DNA from: Intestinimonas massiliensis (ex Afouda et al. 2020)
GTDB lineage: Bacteria; Bacillota; Clostridia; Oscillospirales; Oscillospiraceae
Direction: 5' to 3'
DNA: 64,000 nt
NCBI RefSeq assembly: GCF_900626285.1
Contig: NZ_LR131147.1
Location: 1,892,563-1,956,562 of the forward strand
Position numbers and translations under genes: made by a program. Position 1 is the first letter of the stretch. Each line of letters begins with the position of its first letter. Under the pieces are notes generated by a model. The model was not told where the DNA came from. It made no database searches and saw only the letters and a program-made list of their open reading frames with translations. This document shows positions 17,274 through 26,729 of this stretch, piece after piece.

Positions 17274-20200
17274 TTATTCCGCATCAGCGGCAAAGAGGGC
17301 GCTGGCCCGCACAACCAGAGCGGCCAGCTCGGCACGGGAGGCGGAGCCCTGAGGATTCAGCGCTCCGGCATTGCCCTTCAGCAGGCCGTTGGACACGGCC
17401 CAGGTCACGGCGTCCTGAGCGAAGGCGGACACAGAGCTGCCGTCGGAGTAGGCCGACAGGTCGCCGGTAGCGGTCACATCCAGGCCCTGGAGCTGTGCGT
17501 AGCGGTACAGCATGGTCACCGCCTGCTCCCGGGTGAGGGTGTTGTCGGGAGCAAAGGTGCTGTTGCCCACACCGGACACCACGCTCTTCTCATAGGCCCA
17601 ATCCACAGCGGCGGCACAGTAGGAGGTGTCGGCCACATCGGTGAAGGGAGCGGAGACGGCGGCGTCGGGCTCACCGGCCATGCGGTACAGAATGGTGGCC
17701 ATCATGCCCCGGGTGGTGGTGACATCGGGGGCGAAGGCAGTGCCGCTGACGCCCTTCATCAGGCCCTGCTGGGTCACGGCCATGACATCGCCGGCATACC
17801 AGGCGTCAACCGCCACATCGGAGTAGCCGGTGCCGGTCATCACGCTGTCAAAGGCGAAGTTGGAGATGAAATTGAACTCATCCCGCTGGTGGACCTTGTT
17901 GGTCAGGGTGTTGGCGAAGAGGACCACGTCCAGGTCGGCGCCGTCGGCGCCCTTGCCCTCATAGGAGATGGCCTGGATGGAATCGTTCAGGAAGTCGCTG
18001 TAGTGCTCGCCGGTGCTGGGCAGGAAGCCCTCCAGCAGCTCCTTGGAGCTGTCCAGCTGTACCAGCACCTTGGCGCCATCGGGGATGGCGGCGAAGTAGC
18101 CGGCGCCGTAGCCGTAGAGGATGTCATCGCCCTCCGCCGCATAGCTGGCGGTGACCATGCTGCTGGTGGGGTAGGTCACATGGGCCAGAGCGTCCATGGC
18201 ATTGCGGCTGACGGTCTCATATACCAGCTGACCGTCGGCAAAGAGGCCGGTGGCGGACTGCATGGCGTCATAGCCATAGCCGATGTAGGGGGTGCCGCTC
18301 TTCACGGCGGCCAGAGCCTGGTCATCCAGCCCGGCAGCGCCGATGATCACGTCGGCCTTGGAGGCGTCGTCGGTGACGGTGAAGCCAAGCAGCTCCATGG
18401 CCTGGCGGTCGTAGTTGTACTCGTAGGAGCCGCTGACCAGAGTGGTCTTGACAAAGCCCTCGTCATTGTCGCCGGGCTTGCCGGAGATGTACACCACAGG
18501 GGCCTTGGTGAGGGTCTGGGCGGCAGGGGCGCTCTCCACACCGATGCCGGTGATCAGATAGTCATCGGCCACGCTCTGCCAGTCGGCGTAGGAGCACAGG
18601 AAGCTGCCCTTGTACTGGCCCTGGGTGATGACGGATACCGCCTTGCCCGCCTTCAGCAGGGCATTGACGGCGGCGGTGGAGTCCTCGGAGCTGTTCATCA
18701 GGATGACCTGAGCGTTCTTCACGCCGGTGAAGGAGGAATCCAGGCTGGCGATGTAGGTCTGGGCGTCCTCATAGTTCATGGCGTCGCCGCAGACGGCGGC
18801 GATGGTCTTGTAGGCGGCGGGCTCGGCGCACACCACCATGTCGAAGCCACGGGTCTCGTTGAAGGCGGTGATGCCCTCAGAGTAGAGGACGGGCCACTCG
18901 GTGATGACGGTGCCGTCATACAGCACGCCGTTGGCCACGCTCCGCTTGGCCTGGTACATGGATACGATCAGGGTGCCGGCGGGGTACTCCACCCCGTCAT
19001 AGGTAAAGGCCTTCCCGGTGATGTTGACCTTGACGCCGTTGCGGGTCAGGTACTCCATCATGTCGGCGGCGGCCTGCAGGTTGGACTGGTTGGCGCCGTC
19101 CATGGGGATGATGTAGCACTCGGGGTAGAAGTTGCCGTTCTGGCCCTCGCCGTCGTACTCAGGACGGAACAGGTCGGCCTCGGCGCCCTCCACATCGTAC
19201 TGGTCGCAGAACCACTGGCCCACCAGGTCGTAGGCATCGGAGTTGGCGTTGGTCACGCCCCGCTCAAAGATCTTGGCCTGGTCCAGCAGATAGCTGTCCT
19301 TGTTGGCGGCGATGTACACGCTCTGGCCCAGCTGACCATAGGCCACGCCCTGCACCATGTAGTCGTCGTAGGCGGGCACCTCAACGGTGTAGGACACGGT
19401 GCCGTGGAGCATGGCGTACTGGGGGGTGTAGCTGGTGGACATGTCGTCCCAGGGGTCCAGCCACTGGGTCTGGTTGTCTCCGTCGGCGGTCTTCTCGCCG
19501 GTGTAGGTCAGATAGTCACGCTGGGGGATCACATAGCTGTTGTGGCCGTCGTTGTTGGCTACGGCGGCAATGCCCAGAGCCTCGCCGCCGGTCATCAGGT
19601 GCTCGGCCAGCAGGTCGTACTCAAAGTTGGGCTCGTGAGGGGGATCGCAGGGCTCACACTGGAAGGCGGACACCCGGCCGTGGAACTCGGTGAAGCTGAC
19701 GGGGTTCCAGGCGGCGATGAGCTGGGTCATGTTCTGGGTCTCGGCCTGGGTCTGGAAGGAGTTGTCCCGGTTCAGATCGAAGCCGCCGGAGGAGGTCCGG
19801 GTCACATAGGTGCGGCCCTCCACATTCTCCTCGGGAACGATGATGAAGAACACGTCGTCCAGCAGGTCGTCCACATTTACCGTCTCGGTCTCCACGGTGT
19901 AGTACTTCTCCAGGTCCACCACGGTGGAGTTGCTGGCGGTGGTGCCGTCGGCGTTCTCACCCTTGATGTAGCCCAGATAGGTGGCGGTGTCGGCCACCAG
20001 GTCGGGGATGGCCAGAGAACCCTCCTCACCCACGGGGCCCATCTGGGCGGCCAGTTCGGCCTCGCCCTCGGCGGTGAAGCCGGTGAGCTTGTCGTAGTCG
20101 ATGGTGCCGCTCTCGGAGGCAGCGGTCTTTACCAGCATCCAGGCAAAGGTCAGCACGCCGTCGGCGGCGGCCACCTCATTGGCGTGGACGTTGGAGTAGA

Positions 20201-21053
20201 GCACGGGCACCTGGTAGTCCCCCAGGGTGCCGTTCTCGATCTTCTGGATCAGGGCGGTGGGATCGCTCTCGGCCTGGGCCTTGATCTGCTGCCACTTGTC
20301 CACCGCAGCCTTGCTCTTGGCCACGATCAGGTAGGGCATATCCAGGCTCTCCATGCCGTTGTCGCCCTGGCTCTTGCCCATGGAGAACTTCTCCACATAG
20401 AGGTCGGTGTTCTTCTCAGCGTAGGACACGATCTCGTCGATCTGGGCATAGATCTCGGACATGGTGTGGAAGTTGTCATAGGGGGCCACCTTCAGGCCCA
20501 CGGAACCCACGGTCTTCCCGTCCACGGCGGCAGACAGGTCGAACCAGCCGCACACGTCCAGGTAGTAGCCGCCGTTGACGTGGGGGGCGCTGAGGTCGTC
20601 GCCGAAGTAGCCGCAGTTCTCAAAGGTGACGGTCAGATAGACCTGGCCGTCCACGGTCTCAGCCCCGGACACGATGTTGCTGAAGAAGGGGGTATCCCCA
20701 TCCGCGCACACCCAGCCGCTCAGGGGACCGCCCTGGGACTGGTTGGGGAACAGGGCCTCATCCACATATTCCTGGTCAGGGTCGCGGACCAAAGACCAGA
20801 CTGCCTTCTCAGCGGCGGCCTTGGCCTCCGCCTCGGTCATATTCACCGGGATGCTGGCCTTGAAGGTCCGCTCGCTGGTGAGGGAGATCATATTGTCGCC
20901 GCCGTCGTCACTGGTGTTGACGAACTGGGCGGCAGGTGCGGTGGGCTCGGCGGCAGACGCCGGGAACACGCACAGGGACAGCAGGAGGGCGCATGCCATC
21001 ACCAGAGACAGCACCTTCCCAACGGACTTGTGTTGCTTCATGCTGATCACCAT
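17274..21053 (-). CDS. Large secreted M14-type zinc carboxypeptidase with three C-terminal SLH domains
   Basis: 1259 residues. A Sec signal peptide (KHQ-type basic start, hydrophobic core, cleavage near FPASAAEP) begins the protein. The M14 peptidase domain shows the zinc motif HxxE in SNVHANEV at about residue 290 and the likely catalytic Glu in YTVEVPAYDD at about 556. A long central region follows. Residues about 1070-1259 hold three S-layer homology repeats (FSDV-like AYSDGSS, APDVTTTRGMMATILYRM, APDNTLTREQAVTMLYRY), which attach to secondary cell-wall polymer. It therefore probably acts on peptides or peptidoglycan-like substrates at the cell surface. It is a single-gene unit. Confidence 0.85.
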   Translation of the reverse strand: MVISMKQHKSVGKVLSLVMACALLLSLCVFPASAAEPTAPAAQFVNTSDDGGDNMISLTSERTFKASIPVNMTEAEAKAAAEKAVWSLVRDPDQEYVDEALFPNQSQGGPLSGWVCADGDTPFFSNIVSGAETVDGQVYLTVTFENCGYFGDDLSAPHVNGGYYLDVCGWFDLSAAVDGKTVGSVGLKVAPYDNFHTMSEIYAQIDEIVSYAEKNTDLYVEKFSMGKSQGDNGMESLDMPYLIVAKSKAAVDKWQQIKAQAESDPTALIQKIENGTLGDYQVPVLYSNVHANEVAAADGVLTFAWMLVKTAASESGTIDYDKLTGFTAEGEAELAAQMGPVGEEGSLAIPDLVADTATYLGYIKGENADGTTASNSTVVDLEKYYTVETETVNVDDLLDDVFFIIVPEENVEGRTYVTRTSSGGFDLNRDNSFQTQAETQNMTQLIAAWNPVSFTEFHGRVSAFQCEPCDPPHEPNFEYDLLAEHLMTGGEALGIAAVANNDGHNSYVIPQRDYLTYTGEKTADGDNQTQWLDPWDDMSTSYTPQYAMLHGTVSYTVEVPAYDDYMVQGVAYGQLGQSVYIAANKDSYLLDQAKIFERGVTNANSDAYDLVGQWFCDQYDVEGAEADLFRPEYDGEGQNGNFYPECYIIPMDGANQSNLQAAADMMEYLTRNGVKVNITGKAFTYDGVEYPAGTLIVSMYQAKRSVANGVLYDGTVITEWPVLYSEGITAFNETRGFDMVVCAEPAAYKTIAAVCGDAMNYEDAQTYIASLDSSFTGVKNAQVILMNSSEDSTAAVNALLKAGKAVSVITQGQYKGSFLCSYADWQSVADDYLITGIGVESAPAAQTLTKAPVVYISGKPGDNDEGFVKTTLVSGSYEYNYDRQAMELLGFTVTDDASKADVIIGAAGLDDQALAAVKSGTPYIGYGYDAMQSATGLFADGQLVYETVSRNAMDALAHVTYPTSSMVTASYAAEGDDILYGYGAGYFAAIPDGAKVLVQLDSSKELLEGFLPSTGEHYSDFLNDSIQAISYEGKGADGADLDVVLFANTLTNKVHQRDEFNFISNFAFDSVMTGTGYSDVAVDAWYAGDVMAVTQQGLMKGVSGTAFAPDVTTTRGMMATILYRMAGEPDAAVSAPFTDVADTSYCAAAVDWAYEKSVVSGVGNSTFAPDNTLTREQAVTMLYRYAQLQGLDVTATGDLSAYSDGSSVSAFAQDAVTWAVSNGLLKGNAGALNPQGSASRAELAALVVRASALFAADAE

Positions 21054-21198
21054 TCTCTTTCCTTCCGGTCTGGAGTGAATAATATCCGTATATGTCGAAT
21101 ATTATTTAAGAATGATAGCACCGCCGTCCAAAAACGTCAAGAATAAAAATGCATAAAATCAGCAGTTCATGCGAATATATATTTATACGCACATCAAT

Positions 21199-21244
21199 AA
21201 AAGGCTGCTGTCCCAGCATCTGTATGCTGGGACAGCAGCCTTTT
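21199..21244 (-). terminator. Terminator of the interrupted pdaB-like gene
   Basis: A perfect 21-bp stem (21199-21219 with 21224-21244) around a four-base loop runs into TTTTATT on the minus strand just after the stop codon of the deacetylase 3' half. The stem sequence also reads well on the plus strand. Confidence 0.9.
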
Positions 21245-21254
21245 ATTTGAATAT

Positions 21255-21834
21255 TTAACAGGGACATTGCCGTCCGGTATGGTCGATAACGTAATCGGTA
21301 TTATAGGTCCCGGGCAGGATAATCCGGGAGATGGGCACGAAGGTGTAGCCCTCCTGGAGCAGGGTCTCAATGATGCCGGGCAGGGCCTCCGGGGTGTGGA
21401 GGGCCGCGTTGTGGAACAGCACGATGGAGCCGGGCTGTACCTTGCTCACCACCCGCTGGGTGATTTCCGAGGCGGGCAGTTCCTTCCAGTCCAGGCTGTC
21501 CACGTCCCACTGGATGGGCTCCAGGCCCATGGAGCGGATGGCGGAGATCACATGGTCGTCATACTCCCCGTAGGGCGGCCGGACCAAAGTGGGCCGGACG
21601 CCGGTGACCGCCTCGATCTTGTCGCTGCAGGCGTTCAGATCCGCCACGATCTCCTCGGTGCTCAGCTGGGACATGTGGGCGTGGGAATCGGAGTGGTTCA
21701 TCACCTCATGCCCCGCGTCGGCCAGGGCCTTCACCGACTCGGGATATTTGTCCACCCAGGAGCCCACCACAAAAAAGGTGGCCGTTACATCATAGCGGTC
21801 CATGATGTCGATCAGCTCCTGGGTATCCTCATTG
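21255..21834 (-). pseudogene. pdaB: pdaB-like sporulation polysaccharide deacetylase, 3' half (split by a mobile element)
   Basis: This carries the C-terminal 193 residues of a NodB-fold deacetylase: metal motif HSDSHAH, RPPYGEYDD, the QWDVDSLDWK segment and VLFHN. The DSLDW...PEALPGIIETLLQEGYTFVPIS pattern matches the PdaB/sporulation subgroup, which acts during spore formation. The frame is open back to the insertion point at 21835. The missing N-terminus lies 12.7 kb away at 34552-34748. Read alone from ATG 21803 the product would lack the signal anchor and the first catalytic motif. Confidence 0.85.
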
Positions 21835-21841
21835 CCCCAGG
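21835..21841. other. attL core of the pdaB-inserted element
   Basis: CCCCAGG is shared with the right end (34552-34558). Inside the element it continues GTGATGTAACAT, which is an inverted, near-identical copy of the sequence preceding the right core. Confidence 0.85.
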
Positions 21842-21851
21842 GTGATGTAAC

Positions 21852-21892
21852 ATAGCGGCCCTTGGGGCTCTAGGGCTCCAGGGGCCGCTATT
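21852..21892 (-). terminator. Hairpin after the DUF4143 ATPase gene
   Basis: ATAGCGGCC arms pair over about 17 bases (two G-U pairs) around a short loop. It lies between the ATPase stop codon and the element's left end and could stop element transcription from entering pdaB. Confidence 0.55.
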
Positions 21893-21895
21893 GGC

Positions 21896-23194
21896 TCAGA
21901 TGCAGAAGCAGGCGTAGAGAGGGACCGATCTCAGCCCATTCTCCTGGCCAAAATTTTTGGTGGAAAGCCGAAGGGACTGCTCCGGCCGAAACGTCTTTTG
22001 GTAGACCTCCAGGCTCTTGGCCTTGGTGTGTTCCCCGGCCTTTACTTCAATGGGGAGGATAGCCCCTTCCCTTTGAATCAAAAAGTCGATCTCATACCCG
22101 CCCCGGTCCGCCGTCCAGTAGTAGCTGGTATAGCCGCTGGCGGTGAGCTGGGTACACACATAGTTCTCCGTCATGCCGCCCTTGAAGTCGTCCAGCTCAT
22201 GGGTGGGGTACAGGATATCCTCCGGTACAATTTCTTTTTTGGCGCACAGCAGGCCCACATCGGAAACATAGGTCTTGAAGGCATCAATATCCCGGTAGTT
22301 CTCCAGCGGCTTTTTGACCTGCTCCACCCGGTAGATACGCTTGACGATCCCGGAGAGGACCAGCCATTCGATGGCGTTTTCAAACTCCGAGGCCCGCCCG
22401 CCCTTCTTCACCAGCTTGTACTGGAAGCGCGTGTTCTTTTTGGAGAGCTGGACCGTGATATTATCGTAGACCAGCCGGGTCTTCTTGGTCTCGTTCTCCT
22501 TGTTATACTTGCTCATGTCGTTGAGATAGGCGGACAGAAGGGTATCTTGAATATGCCGGACCAGAACATAGTCCCGGGTCTCAATAAACTTGCTGACACA
22601 GTCGGGCATACCGCCCACCAGCAGGTACTGCCGGTAGTAATTCAGCGCCGCCTCGTGGAGCACCGCAGGCATGGGGGTATCGCGGGCAAAGCAGTCCCGA
22701 ATCTGTCCCACCAGCTCCTCTTCCCCGCAGGCCAGCAGGAATTCCTCCAGGTCCATGGGATACAGGGTCTTCATGTCCACCTTTCCCACCGGGAAGGAGA
22801 ATTTCTGCCGGTTGACCGCCACCCCCAGCAGACTGCCGCAGGCAATTACATGGTAGGCGGGAGCCAGCTCACAAAAATATTTCAGGCTGGTTAGGGCCCG
22901 CTCGCACAGCTGCACTTCGTCGAAAATCACCAGTGTCTTTTCCGTCACGATGCTCTGTCCCGCCAGACGGGAGAGCAGGGGGATCAGATAGGCGGGCTCC
23001 AGGCTTTCGTCAAAGGCGCCGGCCAAACTGGGGTTGGTCTCAAAATTGAAGTAGGCCACATTCTCGTAGTGAGCCTTTCCAAACTCCAGAAGGGCATAGG
23101 TTTTGCCCACCTGCCGGGCCCCCTGTAAAATCAGCGGACGGCGGTAGGGACTCTTTTTCCATTCCAGAAGATAGTGGGTCATTTTTCGGTACAT
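21896..23194 (-). CDS. AAA+ ATPase with DUF4143 (AAA_14 type)
   Basis: About 432 residues. Walker A is GARQVGKT at about residues 26-33 and Walker B is LVIFDEVQ. The C-terminal DUF4143 part ends in a nuclease-like fold region (GGYEIDFLIQREGAILPIEVKAGE), with the D...E.K pattern of restriction-endonuclease-like folds. The biological role of this family is not settled; many are found as orphans in anaerobes and mobile elements. ATG 23194 is 7 bases from GGAGG; ATG 23197 and GTG 23200 are alternatives. It lies between the left att site and the integrase gene. Confidence 0.85.
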   Translation of the reverse strand: MYRKMTHYLLEWKKSPYRRPLILQGARQVGKTYALLEFGKAHYENVAYFNFETNPSLAGAFDESLEPAYLIPLLSRLAGQSIVTEKTLVIFDEVQLCERALTSLKYFCELAPAYHVIACGSLLGVAVNRQKFSFPVGKVDMKTLYPMDLEEFLLACGEEELVGQIRDCFARDTPMPAVLHEAALNYYRQYLLVGGMPDCVSKFIETRDYVLVRHIQDTLLSAYLNDMSKYNKENETKKTRLVYDNITVQLSKKNTRFQYKLVKKGGRASEFENAIEWLVLSGIVKRIYRVEQVKKPLENYRDIDAFKTYVSDVGLLCAKKEIVPEDILYPTHELDDFKGGMTENYVCTQLTASGYTSYYWTADRGGYEIDFLIQREGAILPIEVKAGEHTKAKSLEVYQKTFRPEQSLRLSTKNFGQENGLRSVPLYACFCI

Positions 23195-23224
23195 CATCAC
23201 ACCTCCGCTGTAAAATTCAATAGA

Positions 23225-23253
23225 ATTATAGCGTAATTTAATGCAAAAAACAA
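23225..23253 (-). promoter_or_regulatory. Promoter of the DUF4143 ATPase gene
   Basis: On the minus strand TTGTTT (23253-23248) and TATAAT (23230-23225) have a 17-base spacer, so the ATPase can be transcribed separately from the integrase, which ends upstream in a terminator. Confidence 0.6.
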
Positions 23254-23281
23254 GTCGAATTTTACATCATATGTCAAAATC

Positions 23282-23318
23282 AGAGGGCGTTCCGCACCTG
23301 CTGCGCAGAACGCCCTCT
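23282..23318 (-). terminator. Terminator of the large serine recombinase gene
   Basis: AGAGGGCGTTC and GAACGCCCTCT form an 11-bp stem, extended by GCGCA/TGCG pairing, followed on the minus strand by TGATTTT. It overlaps the stop codon. Confidence 0.7.
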
Positions 23319-24858
23319 ATCCGGTCAAGAGTCCAAGCTCATTGGAAAAAGTATAAGTAATCTCGATGTGCCCATCTTCAAAAATCAAAATCTTCCTTAC
23401 CGTTTCCGCCACTGTGACGCGGTCCAGACTGGTCAGCTTTCCATGCCGGAGCAGGGACTGGACCCACGGATGGAGCAGCACGGCCTCCTCCTGCGGCGCT
23501 TCCAGCTGCTGAAGCTGGGCGGATAGCTCCCGCTCCTGCCGCTCATAGTCCGCCTGATATCGCTGGAAATCCTCCTTGCGGATCAGTCCGTCCCGGTAAT
23601 CCTCATAGGCGGATTTCTTCAGTCGGTAGAGTCGCTCCAATCCCCCCTCCAGACGCTCCCGTTCCCCCGCTCGCCCCTTGGTGGGCTGCCGCTCCGCCTC
23701 TTCCGCCAATGCCTGCAGGTCTTGTACCGACGCAATGATTTGGTTCAGGTCATTCAAAACGATTTGTTCCAGAACCGCATGGGAGATGCTGTGTTTGGTA
23801 CATACTGTGGGTCCGTACCGTTTATAGGAACCGCAGCTATAGTAAATTCCGCCTGCGCTCCTGGTCTTTACCATGGCCCGCCCGCAGTCTCCGCAGCGGA
23901 GGAACCCGGCGAAGGGGCTCCGGTTCTGCTCGAAGTCCAGCTGCCGGGTCCGTCTGTGGAGCAGGGTCTGGACCCGCTCCCACTGTTCCGCCCCAATGAT
24001 GGCCTCGTGGGTGTCCGGGATCACGGTCCAGGCCGAGCGGTCCAGCTGAACAGCCTTCCCATGCATGGTGGGGCGGAAATTCCGGCCCTGTTCCATATTC
24101 CCCGCATACATCTGATTTTGCAGGATACGGTGGATGGTGGCATAGGTCCAATAGGTGGTCCGGTCCATTTTTCGGCCGTTGTGGTAGCGCTCCCCCAGGA
24201 TCCGCTTGTACTCGCTGGGGCTGGGGATGCCTTCGGCGTTGAGCTGTTTGGCAATCCTGACCTTACCCCACCCCTGCTCAAAGAGATCAAAAATCCGCCG
24301 CACCACCTGGGCTGCGGCGGGATCAACGACCAAATGGTTATGATTGGCCGGGTCTTTTTGGTAGCCGTAACTGGGGAAAGCCCCGATAAACTCTCCCCTC
24401 TGCTGCTTGGTATGAATGGCGGAGCGGACCTTGTCCGAAATGTCCCTGGCATACTGGGTGTTGAAGATATTTTTCATGGGCAAGAGCATATCATAGCGCC
24501 CCTGCTGGCTGTCCACGTGGTCATTGACGGCGATAAACCGCACACCTTGGGCAGGGAAGACCCGCTCCAGGTAGCGGCCCATCTCGATGTAGTCGCGGCC
24601 GAACCGGGACAGGTCCTTGACCAGAACACAGTTGATCTTCCCTGCTTCGATGTCCCCCTCCATTCTCCGGAAGGCGGGCCGGTCAAAGTTGGTGCCGGTG
24701 TAGCCGTCATCCTGGTAAAAGTCCACCAGATGCAGCTCCGGGTGGGCCTCGATGTACTGCTCCAGCAGCTTGCGCTGGTTGGCGATGCTGTCGCTCTCCG
24801 CCTTGTCGCCGTCCTCCCGGGACAGGCGCAGATAGCCCGCCGTGTTCCACCTCTCCAT
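23317..24858 (-). CDS. Large serine recombinase (integrase) of the pdaB element
   Basis: 513 residues. The catalytic resolvase domain has the nucleophile in YLRLSRED (Ser at about residue 13) and the VKDLSRFGRD motif. The recombinase domain starts around PSYGYQKDP, a zinc ribbon with CGDCG...CGSY...C comes next, and a coiled-coil region precedes the C-terminus. These enzymes cut and exchange attP and attB at a 2-bp core. ATG 24858 is taken because GGAGGTG lies upstream. It is the best candidate for the integrase that placed the element in pdaB, being the only full-length large serine recombinase inside it. Confidence 0.93.
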   Translation of the reverse strand: MERWNTAGYLRLSREDGDKAESDSIANQRKLLEQYIEAHPELHLVDFYQDDGYTGTNFDRPAFRRMEGDIEAGKINCVLVKDLSRFGRDYIEMGRYLERVFPAQGVRFIAVNDHVDSQQGRYDMLLPMKNIFNTQYARDISDKVRSAIHTKQQRGEFIGAFPSYGYQKDPANHNHLVVDPAAAQVVRRIFDLFEQGWGKVRIAKQLNAEGIPSPSEYKRILGERYHNGRKMDRTTYWTYATIHRILQNQMYAGNMEQGRNFRPTMHGKAVQLDRSAWTVIPDTHEAIIGAEQWERVQTLLHRRTRQLDFEQNRSPFAGFLRCGDCGRAMVKTRSAGGIYYSCGSYKRYGPTVCTKHSISHAVLEQIVLNDLNQIIASVQDLQALAEEAERQPTKGRAGERERLEGGLERLYRLKKSAYEDYRDGLIRKEDFQRYQADYERQERELSAQLQQLEAPQEEAVLLHPWVQSLLRHGKLTSLDRVTVAETVRKILIFEDGHIEITYTFSNELGLLTG

Positions 24859-24895
24859 GACCGTCCCACCTCCTCTCATGTGGCATGATGTATAG

Positions 24896-25015
24896 TTACG
24901 GTTTGTGGGCCTGGATCAGCGCTCTCAGCAGGGACTCCGGGCCTTTATTGCCGTCAAAGTGACGGGTCACCTGCCAAGATGAACGAGTAGCAGATTTTGT
25001 CGTTTCGATGGTCAT
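24896..25015 (-). CDS. Small protein upstream of the recombinase (TnpW-like, tentative)
   Basis: 39 residues, starting MTIETTKSATRSSWQV, with SD GAGGTGAT 5 bases before the ATG. Small proteins of this kind (WxVTxHFDGNK... then a helical AL.QAHK tail) recur beside clostridial transposon recombinases and resemble TnpW of Tn4451-type elements. The function is unknown; a role as accessory or directionality factor is only a guess from position, 37 bases before the recombinase gene. Confidence 0.5.
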   Translation of the reverse strand: MTIETTKSATRSSWQVTRHFDGNKGPESLLRALIQAHKP

Positions 25016-25154
25016 GAAATCACCTCGATTTTTCCATATTCTGTAAAAATAATATGTGGTCGGGGTGACTAACATACCTGATGCGGGCGCGTCTGGTACT
25101 CTGGTAAGACCCGAATGCCCTGGTACCCTCTGGAACCGCATCCGTTCACCCGCT

Positions 25155-26729
25155 TTACAGGTCTGACCGAAAGATGTTCCCTGCGGATCCAGTCGTTGAG
25201 CTGCCTGAAAAATCAATTTCTGACATCGGCGGGCGCCCTTTCAAGAATAAGAAGTGGCAGAAGGCGCAGAAAAGATCGCCTGTCTCAGTCTCACACTCGC
25301 TCTGAAGCTCACAGCAGTGATCCACAAATTCCCCCAGAAGCAATGTCTTGTCACTCCCAATCTGAGGCGCGTATTCTTCAGGAACCTGAACACATGTGAC
25401 CTGGAAGTTTCTGTCCATCAGTGCTTGAAACGCACAGATAGATTGTCTTATAATGTAAGGGGCTTCTGCAAAAAAATCCCGAAACAGTTCCTGTTTCATT
25501 TTTTCAACTGGGCAGGGATTTGTAAAGGGGATAATCACCATACGGTTCAGAAGTGCTTCGTCCAGCGCATTTCCATGAAGCGGATAGTTTCCTGCAAAAA
25601 ACAGGATGGGCTTTTTTCGCATGAGACCGGGGGACTTATATTTTTCCTCGATCTTAACAGTATCATCGCCCACCATCTGCTTGATAATCCCGGCTGCGTC
25701 CTTGGGAAGGGGCTTGTCCGGCAAGTCCAGACAGGAAGCCAGGCGCTTCCCCTGCATACTGCCGGTAGTCCACTGATCGGAAAAATCGTGCATTCCTCGG
25801 ACAGAGACTACATTTTCCTCTCCGACCAGCTTCTCCAGAAATTTGCCGATTTGAGACTTTCCTGTGTTACTAGGCCCCAGCAGCACATAGAAGCGTTTCA
25901 GATTGGCTTCTGAAAGGACTAGAGCAATCAATTCCAGAATTTGTTGGCGGATCTCCGGGTCGCCGTTGCTGACCTGCCGGATAAATGACTCGAAAGCGAT
26001 TCCTTGCTCCGGACTGTTCCGAATTTGTTGATAAGAGAATCTTACCACACGGAAAAAACCATCGTCTGGGTTATGCCGATACAGCACGCCCGTTCCCAGG
26101 TCAAGCGTACCATCGAGAAAATTGATTGTGTAGGGAGGCGGTTCGATCTCTTCCTCCTGCTGAATTTCAGGACTCTCACTCACCATTTTTATTAACTTCC
26201 GATAATCACTGTTTGTCAGGCTATCTGCAAGGTCAGCCTCTTGCAGCGTTGCCTTAAACAGTACTGCCGCCTGATGGTCACACAATTTTCTCCAACATAT
26301 CCCATCGAACTGGCACAGACTATCCTGGTAGTACATCAATATCAGCGTCTGGAGCAGGAACTGCTCCAGACGGACCAGGTCCCGGCTCACCTGACGTTTC
26401 CCTAGTCCAACACTGATATCCGGCTTTTGTATCCCACAGATGCCTGTCGGAAATGGCTTCTCTGGCCACTTCCGGTCAAATTGGCAGGGCTCAGAGATCC
26501 TCCGTGTGATTTTTAATGCGGATACATCCAGCAGTTCCTCAGGGCATCGCAGCGCAAGACTCATTTGCATGTCCCGGACAGCACTGCGGTCCAAACCGCA
26601 GTCGTCCTGATCGTTCCAGGACGACTGCGGAAATACCAGAGCGGGCGCTACAGACCGGGACTCTTCCGAGCAATCAAAATCGTCTTCGCTCCAAAATTCG
26701 GAAGCTATAGAATCAAATTTGAGCTTCAT
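25155..26729 (-). CDS. P4/D5-like phage-plasmid DNA primase/helicase (SF3-type)
   Basis: 524 residues. The C-terminal half is a superfamily 3-like helicase: Walker A LGPSNTGKSQ at about residue 300, followed by LDLPDKPLP, DDTVKIEEKYK and PILFFAGNYP. The D5_N-type region lies before it (FLDGTLDLGTGV). No convincing primase active site is visible in the N-terminal 200 residues. Such proteins replicate phage satellites and integrative plasmids, so the element probably replicates when excised. SD AGGAG precedes the ATG, which overlaps the upstream gene by 17 bases. Confidence 0.82.
   Translation of the reverse strand: MKLKFDSIASEFWSEDDFDCSEESRSVAPALVFPQSSWNDQDDCGLDRSAVRDMQMSLALRCPEELLDVSALKITRRISEPCQFDRKWPEKPFPTGICGIQKPDISVGLGKRQVSRDLVRLEQFLLQTLILMYYQDSLCQFDGICWRKLCDHQAAVLFKATLQEADLADSLTNSDYRKLIKMVSESPEIQQEEEIEPPPYTINFLDGTLDLGTGVLYRHNPDDGFFRVVRFSYQQIRNSPEQGIAFESFIRQVSNGDPEIRQQILELIALVLSEANLKRFYVLLGPSNTGKSQIGKFLEKLVGEENVVSVRGMHDFSDQWTTGSMQGKRLASCLDLPDKPLPKDAAGIIKQMVGDDTVKIEEKYKSPGLMRKKPILFFAGNYPLHGNALDEALLNRMVIIPFTNPCPVEKMKQELFRDFFAEAPYIIRQSICAFQALMDRNFQVTCVQVPEEYAPQIGSDKTLLLGEFVDHCCELQSECETETGDLFCAFCHFLFLKGRPPMSEIDFSGSSTTGSAGNIFRSDL

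Noticed and set aside
17244..21146. A 1300-codon plus-strand frame opposite the M14/SLH gene
   Set aside because: It is an antisense shadow caused by high GC and codon bias; it has no recognisable domain, whereas the minus strand shows signal peptide, peptidase and SLH motifs.
21255..21803. A complete short deacetylase starting at ATG 21803
   Set aside because: The frame is open upstream to the insertion point, the first NodB motif is missing, and the exact missing part is found at 34552-34748.
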